A DNA stretch of 64,000 nt, taken from an uncultured Flavobacteriaceae bacterium. Lineage in GTDB: Bacteria > Bacteroidota > Bacteroidia > Flavobacteriales > Flavobacteriaceae. The notes under the pieces are model-generated. The model was not told where the DNA came from. It did not search any database and worked only from the letters and a program-made list of their open reading frames with translations. The stretch's first letter is position 1, and the number at the start of each line of letters is the position of its first letter. The stretch spans positions 1 through 64,000 of the forward strand of contig CALKOU010000009.1 of NCBI GenBank assembly GCA_938092005.1, in the 5' to 3' direction. Of the stretch, positions 1-8,266 are shown in pieces. The translations under genes were made by a program, and so were the position numbers.

Positions 1-1737
1 CTTCTTTTTGTAAAACCATAAGGCACTTAATACAGATAGTTCTTTATTGGATGCAATTAGTTCAGGATTAAGAACAAAATCTTTAGTGTTATCATAATTC
101 TTTTGATAAAAGGTAGTAAATTCTTGATAATTGTACTTACCTGTCAATTGAAATATTCCACGACCTCGATATTTATATCCATCTCCGTTGGAATTGTTAC
201 CATTTCTGTTGCCATAAACCAAATTCGCAAATTTTTCTACATCCACATAATCAGAAGATTCTGAACGCTTATAGTCGTTAGGATTGGCTTTGTTCGGGTC
301 AGCAGTTGGGTCACTGATAGGATTAAAATATTTTTTCCAAATAGAGGTAGTCTCCCCTAATTTTCTCCATCTGTAGTTTAGGTTTTCTTCAAATGCACCA
401 AATGCTTCTCCAGCATAGTTGGTGCTTTCATGTCCTGCCTGCGCTAAAAAATGTTGTAGCTTTTCTTTACTATCTATACCAAAATCCTTGCCATGTCTCT
501 TAACGTATTTTGTTATATCCTCTAAAATATCAAAATCGGTATTTGGAAAAACCTCCTCCAAACCATCCTCTTCAGGGTTACAAGGGGTTACGCATTCTCC
601 GTATTTATTTCTTTCTTTTCCTTTGGGGCATCTTTGTATGCATTTTCCATTTTTGTCTTTAATTTGTCCTTCTGGACATTTAAACACACAGTTCCCGAAA
701 GCATTTCTGATATAGCCGGCCGAACATTTAGGCACACATTTTCCGTAAGCATTTTTTTCCTCATTGGTTTTACATGTAGGTACTCTAGGAGTAGTGTTTA
801 TTCGATTTTTATTGTAGTAATCGTACCAGTCATCTTTATCATCTTCAAAATCATCGTAATAATCGTCAAAAATATCTTCAAAATCATCGCAATCATCATC
901 ATAATCAAGATAATCGTTATCCTCCTCGTCGACAAAATAATATTCCCGTGTGTATACTTTACGACAACTTATCGTAACAACTACTTCGCCTAATCTTATA
1001 AATTCTTTTTTTCCGCGTTTTGATTTAGTCCATTTATACGAGACTGTTCGTGTCCTATGAGTGCACTCAATTTCACAATTTTCACGCCGGAAAAAAGGCG
1101 AGCTAATCGTAAATGAAGGCGTAGCGTTCAGTTGTTCTTCATCATTATTCTCAGGTGGTGTTTCAATCGTGTTAATTTCATTCCCATTTTCCATGGTAAT
1201 TGAAGCAATTTGCTTTGCATGAACGTTAAAAATGGTCATAACACCACTAAAAGTAGTAAAATCTTTAGTGTTGGTAGGTTGTGAGGTGTACCATGAAGGG
1301 GTGGGGTTATAACGTATAAGGTGTCCCCATAAACGTCCGTTTTTCATTTGTTTAATAACCAAATTGTCAAACTGGTATGAAGTACTGGTTTGGTATGAAG
1401 TTATAGCCATGCTGTCTTCTGGAAAACGACTATCCTCCAGCTCCTCTGACACCCTAAATAATGGTATGGTGTAACTTGTCGAACCATCTTCGTTCTGCTT
1501 AACAATAGCGTTTCCATAATCCATAGCTCCCAATGTGTTTGGGTCTATTTTATCTTTAATTCTGGAAATATGCTCGTGAAATCTATCAAAGGCAAATACT
1601 ATTTTTTCAGGTAAATGGTGTAGTGAAGTCTTACGCTGGCTTTGTTGTGTTGTATAGTGTTCATCATCAAATTTGCAACTCACTGCAACAAACAACATTA
1701 CTAAAATGACCAACAAAAGGGGGTAGTAACTTTTCAT
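1..1737 (-). CDS. GH19-like lytic lipoprotein, 3' end outside window
   Basis: An open frame of 579 codons runs from the ATG at 1737 to the left edge without a stop. The N-terminus is a lipoprotein signal (hydrophobic residues 6-19, then AVSC with Cys21), so the protein is probably anchored in the envelope or exported. Residues about 22-265 match nothing I recognise. About 268-310 is an extremely acidic Asp/Glu/Tyr tract. About 319-382 holds four short repeats with the pattern N-x-Y/F/N-G-x-C followed by C-P-x-G. From about residue 400 the protein resembles family 19 glycoside hydrolases and phage endolysins: AQAGHES with the expected catalytic Glu, then ENLNY, YGNRNGN, and GDGYKYRGRG leading to QLTGKYNY. 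Such domains cut peptidoglycan or chitin. The domain call is from motif recognition; substrate and biological role are unknown. The C-terminus is missing. Confidence 0.8.
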   Translation of the reverse strand, partial: MKSYYPLLLVILVMLFVAVSCKFDDEHYTTQQSQRKTSLHHLPEKIVFAFDRFHEHISRIKDKIDPNTLGAMDYGNAIVKQNEDGSTSYTIPLFRVSEELEDSRFPEDSMAITSYQTSTSYQFDNLVIKQMKNGRLWGHLIRYNPTPSWYTSQPTNTKDFTTFSGVMTIFNVHAKQIASITMENGNEINTIETPPENNDEEQLNATPSFTISSPFFRRENCEIECTHRTRTVSYKWTKSKRGKKEFIRLGEVVVTISCRKVYTREYYFVDEEDNDYLDYDDDCDDFEDIFDDYYDDFEDDKDDWYDYYNKNRINTTPRVPTCKTNEEKNAYGKCVPKCSAGYIRNAFGNCVFKCPEGQIKDKNGKCIQRCPKGKERNKYGECVTPCNPEEDGLEEVFPNTDFDILEDITKYVKRHGKDFGIDSKEKLQHFLAQAGHESTNYAGEAFGAFEENLNYRWRKLGETTSIWKKYFNPISDPTADPNKANPNDYKRSESSDYVDVEKFANLVYGNRNGNNSNGDGYKYRGRGIFQLTGKYNYQEFTTFYQKNYDNTKDFVLNPELIASNKELSVLSALWFYKKK

Positions 1738-1937
1738 AATCTCGAAATGTATTTTAGATTTTGAATGGATACAGAAAAAATCACGAAATCACATTAAACA
1801 CAATTTGAACTACATTCAAACTGATTTAAAGTGGAAAATGAGTTTAAAAAAATAGTGTGGGATATTACTTACAAATCAAAAAAGAGATTTTTCAAAAACG
1901 TACGTTTAAAATTCATTTAAAAAGAAGGATGCAGCAA

Positions 1938-1967
1938 TTGTTTTTATTGAAATATCGCCTATATTCG
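1938..1967 (+). promoter_or_regulatory. Probable uvrA promoter
   Basis: TTG at 1938-1940 is followed after 19 bp by TATATTCG at 1960-1967, one mismatch from the Bacteroidota -7 consensus TAnnTTTG. It ends 15 bp before the uvrA ATG. Spacing and location fit; no experimental support. Confidence 0.55.
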
Positions 1968-1982
1968 AAGCTTGTCTAGCCT

Positions 1983-4811
1983 ATGGAAGATGCAATCATT
2001 GTACACGGAACGCGTGTTCACAACTTAAAGGATATTGATGTGGAAATTCCACGCAATGAGCTTGTTGTTATAACAGGTTTATCTGGGAGTGGAAAATCAT
2101 CGCTTGCTTTTGATACCGTTTATGCCGAAGGACAACGCCGTTATATCGAAACGTTTTCGGCCTACGCACGTCAGTTTCTGGGCGCATTGGAACGCCCCGA
2201 CGTGGATAAAATAGATGGGTTATCTCCCGTTATTGCGATTGAACAAAAAACAACAGGAAAAAGTCCACGATCTACAGTTGGTACCATTACAGAAATCTAC
2301 GATTTCCTCCGTCTTTTATTTGCCCGTGCAGCAGATGCGTATAGCTATCAAACGCATGAAAAAATGGTGCAATACACCGATGCTGAAATTCAAGATGCCA
2401 TCATGTCGTCCTATGACAAAAAGAAAATTGCCATACTCGCTCCCGTTGTTCAAGCACGTAAAGGACATTATCGAGAGCTTTTTGCCTCTATCTTTAAACA
2501 AGGATTTACCCGTGTTCGTACAGACGGAACGTTTATGGAATTAACCCCCAATTTCAAATTAGATCGTTATAAAACACACGATATTGAGATTGTCATTGAT
2601 AGGCTACAAGTAAAAGCATCTGAGCATGAAAGCAAACGGCTTGCAGACAGCATTGCAACAGCTATGTATCATGGAAACGATATGCTTATGGTTTATGATT
2701 ATGAATCGGAAAGTACGCGTTTTTATAGTCGTAAGCTTATGTGTCCCACTACTGGTATTTCTTATGCGGAACCTGAACCCAATATGTTCTCATTTAATTC
2801 ACCAAAAGGCATGTGTCCAGCTTGCAGTGGACTTGGCATGGTGCATAAGGTAAATCAGCAGAAAATCATTCCAGACCCATCGGTTTCCATTAAAGCAGGT
2901 GGAATTGCACCCGTTGGTGAAGAAAAAAGCAATTGGACTTTTAAGCAAATGAATAGCATTGCGCAGCGGTATTCGTTTTCGTTAGCCGATCCTATTCAAG
3001 ATATTCCAAAAGACGCGCTAGACGTTATTTTACACGGAGGAAATGAGCGCTTTTCTGTTGCATCCAAAACCTTAGGGATTACACGTGATTACAGCATTGA
3101 TTACGATGGTGTTATTCCATTTCTTGAGCATCAATACAACGATGGACACACCAGTGCCTTAAAGCGTTGGGCAAAGGGATTCATGGATGAAATCAAATGC
3201 ACAAGCTGTGCTGGTTCTCGGTTGCGAAAAGAAGCACTGTTTTTTAAGCTTAATGAAAAAAATATTGCAGACCTCACACAAATGGATATTGCTCAACTGC
3301 AGACGTGGGTATCGAGTATAAGGGAGCATTTAAGCGCAAAACAAACTGCAATTGCGCATGAAGTACTGTTAGAAATAGAAAAACGCTTGCAATTTTTATT
3401 AGATGTTGGACTGGAATATTTGTCGCTAAACCGCAGTGCAAAAACCCTTTCGGGTGGCGAAGCTCAACGCATACGATTGGCTACGCAAATTGGCGCACAA
3501 CTTGTCGGGGTGCTTTACATTTTGGATGAACCAAGTATTGGACTGCACCAGCGTGATAATGAAAAACTCATTGAATCTTTGATTCAATTGCGTGACATTG
3601 GGAATTCTGTTATTGTCGTGGAACACGATAAAGACATCATGCTTAAATCAGATTACTTAATTGATATGGGGCCAGGCGCAGGACGCCATGGTGGTACGAT
3701 TGTAGCTGCTGATCATCCCAAAAATATGCGCAACATGAATACCGATACCGCTGCATATTTGACTGGGAAAAAGCAGATTGAAGTACCGAAACAGCGACGA
3801 ATTGGCAATGGTAAAAAATTGATGCTAAAAGGATGTACTGGAAATAACTTAAAAAATGTATCCATATCCCTTCCTCTTGGCTGTATGATAGGCGTTACTG
3901 GTGTTTCAGGAAGTGGTAAATCAACGCTTATAAACGAAACCCTCTACCCTATTTTAAATCAACATTTCTTTAAAGCCGTTAAAAAGCCCTTACCCTTCAA
4001 AAGTATTTCTGGTCTTGAGCATATTGACAAAGTCATTGATATTAATCAAGCGCCTATTGGTCGTACACCACGTAGTAATCCCGTTACATACACTGGGGTT
4101 TTTAGCGAAATACGTCAGTTGTTTACCAAAACACCAGAGGCGATGATTCGTGGCTATAAACCAGGACGGTTTAGTTTTAATGTAAAAGGCGGCCGTTGCG
4201 AAACCTGTCAAGGTGCAGGTGTAAAAACAATTGAAATGAATTTTTTACCTGATGTGTATGTGCATTGCGATGCCTGTTATGGTAAACGCTTCAATAGAGA
4301 AACCCTAGAAATAAAATATCGCAACAAAAACATCAGTGATGTGTTAGAAATGACCATTAACGATGCTTGTAGCTTCTTTGAACCGTACCCAAAAATTTAC
4401 CGCAAGTTAAAAACCATACAAGACGTTGGATTAGGTTACATTACCCTTGGGCAACAGTCCACGACACTTTCGGGTGGTGAGGCACAACGCATTAAACTAG
4501 CAACAGAGCTTTCGAAAAAAGATACAGGTCAAACACTCTATATACTTGATGAACCTACGACAGGCCTGCATTTTGAAGATATTCGAGTATTGATGAATGT
4601 CTTAAACCGTTTGGTGAACAAAGGCAACACCATGATTGTTATTGAGCACAACATGGATGTAATTAAACAAATGGATCACCTTATTGACATAGGCCCTGAA
4701 GGGGGCGTTAAGGGAGGAACTGTTTGTTGTACAGGAACTCCTGAAGAAATAGTAAATAACAAGACAAATCACACCGCTCGCTTTTTAAAGCAGGAATTAA
4801 ATGGAGAATAA
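1983..4811 (+). CDS. uvrA: Excinuclease ABC subunit A (UvrA)
   Basis: DNA damage recognition ATPase of nucleotide excision repair, which loads UvrB at lesions. The 942-residue length is normal for the family. Two ABC modules are visible: Walker [10 protein letters not shown] at residues 32-40 and GVSGSGKST near 641, with signature LSGGEAQRI near 488 and 829, each followed by the ILDEP Walker B. The zinc module near residue 255 has CPTTG where E. coli has CPxCG, so one of the four ligands is Thr. The other half (CPAC) and the C-terminal module (CETC and CDAC) are intact. I believe this substitution is common in Bacteroidota UvrA, so I do not read it as damage. The start ATG sits 15 bp after a -7-like element. 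The stop overlaps the next gene. Confidence 0.97.
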   Translation: MEDAIIVHGTRVHNLKDIDVEIPRNELVVITGLSGSGKSSLAFDTVYAEGQRRYIETFSAYARQFLGALERPDVDKIDGLSPVIAIEQKTTGKSPRSTVGTITEIYDFLRLLFARAADAYSYQTHEKMVQYTDAEIQDAIMSSYDKKKIAILAPVVQARKGHYRELFASIFKQGFTRVRTDGTFMELTPNFKLDRYKTHDIEIVIDRLQVKASEHESKRLADSIATAMYHGNDMLMVYDYESESTRFYSRKLMCPTTGISYAEPEPNMFSFNSPKGMCPACSGLGMVHKVNQQKIIPDPSVSIKAGGIAPVGEEKSNWTFKQMNSIAQRYSFSLADPIQDIPKDALDVILHGGNERFSVASKTLGITRDYSIDYDGVIPFLEHQYNDGHTSALKRWAKGFMDEIKCTSCAGSRLRKEALFFKLNEKNIADLTQMDIAQLQTWVSSIREHLSAKQTAIAHEVLLEIEKRLQFLLDVGLEYLSLNRSAKTLSGGEAQRIRLATQIGAQLVGVLYILDEPSIGLHQRDNEKLIESLIQLRDIGNSVIVVEHDKDIMLKSDYLIDMGPGAGRHGGTIVAADHPKNMRNMNTDTAAYLTGKKQIEVPKQRRIGNGKKLMLKGCTGNNLKNVSISLPLGCMIGVTGVSGSGKSTLINETLYPILNQHFFKAVKKPLPFKSISGLEHIDKVIDINQAPIGRTPRSNPVTYTGVFSEIRQLFTKTPEAMIRGYKPGRFSFNVKGGRCETCQGAGVKTIEMNFLPDVYVHCDACYGKRFNRETLEIKYRNKNISDVLEMTINDACSFFEPYPKIYRKLKTIQDVGLGYITLGQQSTTLSGGEAQRIKLATELSKKDTGQTLYILDEPTTGLHFEDIRVLMNVLNRLVNKGNTMIVIEHNMDVIKQMDHLIDIGPEGGVKGGTVCCTGTPEEIVNNKTNHTARFLKQELNGE

Positions 4812-5487
4812 TATGGCAAATACATGGACAGAAATGAAATCGAGCAACTCATGGTTAACGTTCAAAATCATGGGAGAGTTTGTTAGTGGATTTGAGCAAA
4901 TGGGCATGATTGAGCCTTGTGTTTCCATTTTCGGATCGGCACGTACCAAACCAAGTGATAAGTACTACAAAGAAACTACGGAGATTGCAGAAAAGATTGT
5001 AAAAAAAGGCTTTGGTGTCATTACAGGAGGAGGCCCCGGACTTATGGAAGCTGCTAACAAAGGTGCCTCACAAGGCAATGGAACATCTGTTGGTTTAGCA
5101 ATCGAACTTCCCTTTGAACAACAAATAAACGCATATGTTGATAAAGATAAACTTATTAATTTTGACTACTTTTTTGTTCGTAAGGTCATGTTTATAAAAT
5201 ATGCCCAAGCATTTGTAGTCATGCCAGGTGGTTTTGGTACTCTTGATGAACTCTTTGAAGCGTTAACGCTAATACAAACAGAAAAAATAAGGAAATTTCC
5301 AATCGTTTTATTCGGTTCTGATTTTTGGTCAGGACTCATCGACTGGATTAAAAACACACTACTTGAAGAATACCACAACATCAGCCCAGAAGATTTAGAT
5401 TTGATTAAAATCGTAGACAATGTTGATGAAGCTGTCGAACACGTATCGCAGTTTCATACAAAGCGTAAATTCACACCAAATTTCTAA
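4801..5487 (+). CDS. LOG family nucleotide phosphoribohydrolase (TIGR00730)
   Basis: Member of the LOG family, formerly mislabelled lysine decarboxylase. Characterised members release a base from a nucleoside 5'-monophosphate, as in cytokinin activation; the bacterial substrate here is unknown. The signature residues are present: GGGPGLMEA near 77-85, RK at 127-128, and PGGFGTLDE at 142-150, which carries the catalytic and ribose-binding positions. It is cytosolic, with no signal peptide. The ATG at 4801 overlaps the end of uvrA by 11 bp; a second in-frame ATG at 4813 would remove the overlap. Homologous N-termini of similar length make either possible. It is followed immediately by the next gene, so uvrA-LOG-M1-like may be one transcript. 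Confidence 0.9.
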   Translation: MENNMANTWTEMKSSNSWLTFKIMGEFVSGFEQMGMIEPCVSIFGSARTKPSDKYYKETTEIAEKIVKKGFGVITGGGPGLMEAANKGASQGNGTSVGLAIELPFEQQINAYVDKDKLINFDYFFVRKVMFIKYAQAFVVMPGGFGTLDELFEALTLIQTEKIRKFPIVLFGSDFWSGLIDWIKNTLLEEYHNISPEDLDLIKIVDNVDEAVEHVSQFHTKRKFTPNF

Positions 5488-8223
5488 ATGTTGCGCCTAC
5501 AAATCTCATTTTTATTGGTATTTGCTTCCCTTTGTCAGGCACAACACAAATATGATGTTCAAGTCAAATGGAATACTCCCGAATCTGCGTTAGCCATTAC
5601 TCAAACGATTCAATGGACAAACACCAGTAACGTTGCTGTTGATGTTATATACCTGTTAGACTGGAATCATGCTTATGCTTCAGAATGGAGCCCTTTGGGG
5701 CGTTTTTTGGCAAACGAATATGATTATAAGCTTATTCGTGCAAACAAAAACAAACGTGGTTACACTTCTGTAAACACCATTTCAGCAAATCAAAATGTGC
5801 TGAATTGGAGCAGAAACCCAGAAAAAAGAGATGTTATAAAGGTAGCATTGGATCGTAAGGTTGCGCCTGCTGATTCAGTTGTTTTTACTATTGATTATAC
5901 GGTTCAATTACCAAATGCTCGTATTTTTACTTACGGTAAGAACAAAGAAGGTGTTTTTTCTCACCACTGGCATTTGGTACTGGCAGCCATAGCTAATGAC
6001 GGTAGCTGGACTTTGGACAGCAATCTAGGTTTTGATAACCCCACAAGTCCGCTTGCAGAAACAACATATGACATAAAATTGCCATCTGATTATGAGCTGA
6101 TACTCCCTCACTCGGAAACACGAGTGTTATCACCATTAATAGCAACAAAAAATAAGCAGATTCAGCAGGTTTCATTTGGAGAAACAACCTTGTTAACAGA
6201 TATGTTACAGCAAAATGACACACAACTGTCTAGTGACCGCTTAGTGGCAATACAAACTTTTTTACAACAACATTTTCCAGACCTAAATCCCAATACCATT
6301 TGGGCATTTCAAAAAGATTATAAACAAAATACACTGTTGGCATTAGAGTCCTTACCCGAAATACTGAAAGCCTTTGATAAAAAACATGTTTTGGAGCTTA
6401 AGCTACTCAAAGCGTTGCTACACTGGTATATTCAAAGAAAGTACAGTGCCACATCTAACGAAGCACATTGGGTATTAGAAGGTTTACCTGATTACTTATG
6501 GTATCAATACGTGCAAGAGCACTTCCCAAACCTTCTGATGACGGGTAATTTACGTGAATTGCCTTTTATGAAAAATTACCATTTTGCACAGGCACCTTAT
6601 CACAGGAGTTGGGAATTGGCTGTAAACGTATCTACAAATAAAAACAGAGGGCAGGCTTTGACCACTCCAAAAGAAAAGTTAACACGTTATAATCGCAAAA
6701 TTGCAAACCCTAATCGCGCTACCCTTGCGCTTATGTATTTGGATGATTATATAGGGGGAGTACGTGTAGCAACAGTATTAAAATCCCTCTCAGGTGGGCA
6801 AATCTCGCATAGTAGCCTAAAGAAAGCCTTGCAAAAACATACAAACAAACCCTTAGATTGGTTTTTTGATTACTATGTTAAGGAGGATAATAATACTGAT
6901 TTTAAAGTAGCAGGAAAAAAAATTGATACCGAATTCACGAAAATTAACATCACAAGCAGTAAGGCAAATAGTGCCATTCCTTTAAAAAAAATATTTTCAA
7001 ATGGTGAACAGCATACAGAATGGTTGCTCCCCAGCGATTTGCCATATAGAAAAGATTACAAAAATTCGAATATAGCTTCGTTAACAGTTAATGAAAATCA
7101 TCTTGTTCCAGAAGAATTGTTGAACAATAACAGTTACCATCTTGGAAATGGGATTTTCCGCAATAACCTTAAACTTCGATTATTGCAAGATATTCCCAAA
7201 AGCGGTACCGCCCTGTTGCTATACAGACCTGAGTTTGCTTATAACTTTTATGATGGTTTATTGACAGGTTTATCGTTAGGAAACAGTAGTATTTTGGGGA
7301 ATACGTTTCGCTTTCAATTTAGCCCACAATTTGGACTAAAAAGCCAGCAATTAAGTGGTTTGGGATACATTATTACAAACCTGTATAATGAAACAAGGGC
7401 AAATTATTTGACGCAAATTACCTTATTTGGCTCTTCATATCACTATGCGTCAAATCTGCGGTATACGGCGTTTACGCCTTCAATAGAATTTTTTTACCGC
7501 CCAAAAGGAATTCAAAACAAAGAACGTTCCTCATTACTTTTTAGACATGTGTCCATTCGATTAGATGACCTACCAGAAGATGATAATCGGAGGAGTTATG
7601 GCGTTAGTTTGGCTTCATTTCAGTCACGAAGCGGAGATGCGTTACGAAACATTTCCTATAAGGTTGAATCCCAACTGGCACATAATTTTAAAAAGATAAG
7701 CGCATCATCAGAATACATTTCATATTATGGACATAACAGAAGATGGACTTTTAGAGCATTTGCAGGTAGTTTTTTGTCTAATAACTCAGGAGACAACTAC
7801 TTTGATTTTAACGCTTCACGCGTAAACGATTATTTATTCCAATATGATTTATACGGACGATCAGAGCGTGAGGGCTTTTTTAGTCAGCAGTATATCAAGG
7901 CAGAAGGTGGTTTACGCACAACAGGGAGGCTAACAAGTGCCAACCAGTGGATAATAACAGCACAGAGCAGTACAACCCTATGGCGGTGGATTGAAGCATA
8001 CGCAGAAATTGGGTGGATTAAAAGCAAGTTACAAAACCCAGAAACCCATTGGGGAACAGGAATCACATTTAACCTTATACCAGACTTTTTTGAAGTGCAT
8101 TTTCCTATCTACAATGCTACTGGTACTGTGGTTTCAAACAACGCCTACCCCAAGTATATTCGATTTCAATTATCGTTACGCCCAGCCGCTTTAGTCAGTT
8201 TACTTTCTCGTAGTTGGTTTTAA
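5488..8223 (+). CDS. M1-like (gluzincin-fold) secreted protein with C-terminal beta-barrel
   Basis: A 911-residue protein with a signal peptide (cleavage after about residue 19, CQA-QH). The first 500 residues follow the layout of M1 aminopeptidase-like proteins of flavobacteria: an N-terminal beta domain, then a helical region. The zinc-binding HExxH is not present where it is expected: around residues 304-337 I read LLKALLHWYIQ followed by WVLEGLPDYLW, which keeps only the second-Glu context. From about residue 570 to the end the sequence is rich in aromatic beta-strands and ends in a terminal Phe, typical of an outer-membrane beta-barrel. It is probably a non-catalytic outer-membrane protein derived from a peptidase. 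The ATG follows the previous stop directly, so it is likely co-transcribed. Function unknown. Confidence 0.75.
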   Translation: MLRLQISFLLVFASLCQAQHKYDVQVKWNTPESALAITQTIQWTNTSNVAVDVIYLLDWNHAYASEWSPLGRFLANEYDYKLIRANKNKRGYTSVNTISANQNVLNWSRNPEKRDVIKVALDRKVAPADSVVFTIDYTVQLPNARIFTYGKNKEGVFSHHWHLVLAAIANDGSWTLDSNLGFDNPTSPLAETTYDIKLPSDYELILPHSETRVLSPLIATKNKQIQQVSFGETTLLTDMLQQNDTQLSSDRLVAIQTFLQQHFPDLNPNTIWAFQKDYKQNTLLALESLPEILKAFDKKHVLELKLLKALLHWYIQRKYSATSNEAHWVLEGLPDYLWYQYVQEHFPNLLMTGNLRELPFMKNYHFAQAPYHRSWELAVNVSTNKNRGQALTTPKEKLTRYNRKIANPNRATLALMYLDDYIGGVRVATVLKSLSGGQISHSSLKKALQKHTNKPLDWFFDYYVKEDNNTDFKVAGKKIDTEFTKINITSSKANSAIPLKKIFSNGEQHTEWLLPSDLPYRKDYKNSNIASLTVNENHLVPEELLNNNSYHLGNGIFRNNLKLRLLQDIPKSGTALLLYRPEFAYNFYDGLLTGLSLGNSSILGNTFRFQFSPQFGLKSQQLSGLGYIITNLYNETRANYLTQITLFGSSYHYASNLRYTAFTPSIEFFYRPKGIQNKERSSLLFRHVSIRLDDLPEDDNRRSYGVSLASFQSRSGDALRNISYKVESQLAHNFKKISASSEYISYYGHNRRWTFRAFAGSFLSNNSGDNYFDFNASRVNDYLFQYDLYGRSEREGFFSQQYIKAEGGLRTTGRLTSANQWIITAQSSTTLWRWIEAYAEIGWIKSKLQNPETHWGTGITFNLIPDFFEVHFPIYNATGTVVSNNAYPKYIRFQLSLRPAALVSLLSRSWF

Positions 8224-8249
8224 TAGGAACATACTATCCGTATTTTTCG

Positions 8250-8257
8250 TAAATTTG
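8250..8257 (+). promoter_or_regulatory. -7 element TAAATTTG before E1 gene
   Basis: Exact match to TAnnTTTG, nine bases before the ATG at 8267. No TTG at the expected -33 spacing. It argues for the ATG at 8267 rather than an upstream in-frame TTG at 8255, which lies inside the element. Confidence 0.5.
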
Positions 8258-8266
8258 CAAAACTTT

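Noticed and set aside
419-993. Two plus-strand frames of 98 and 119 codons
   Set aside because: They lie opposite the lipoprotein gene. The Ile-rich 119-residue product is only the reverse reading of its Asp codon tract.
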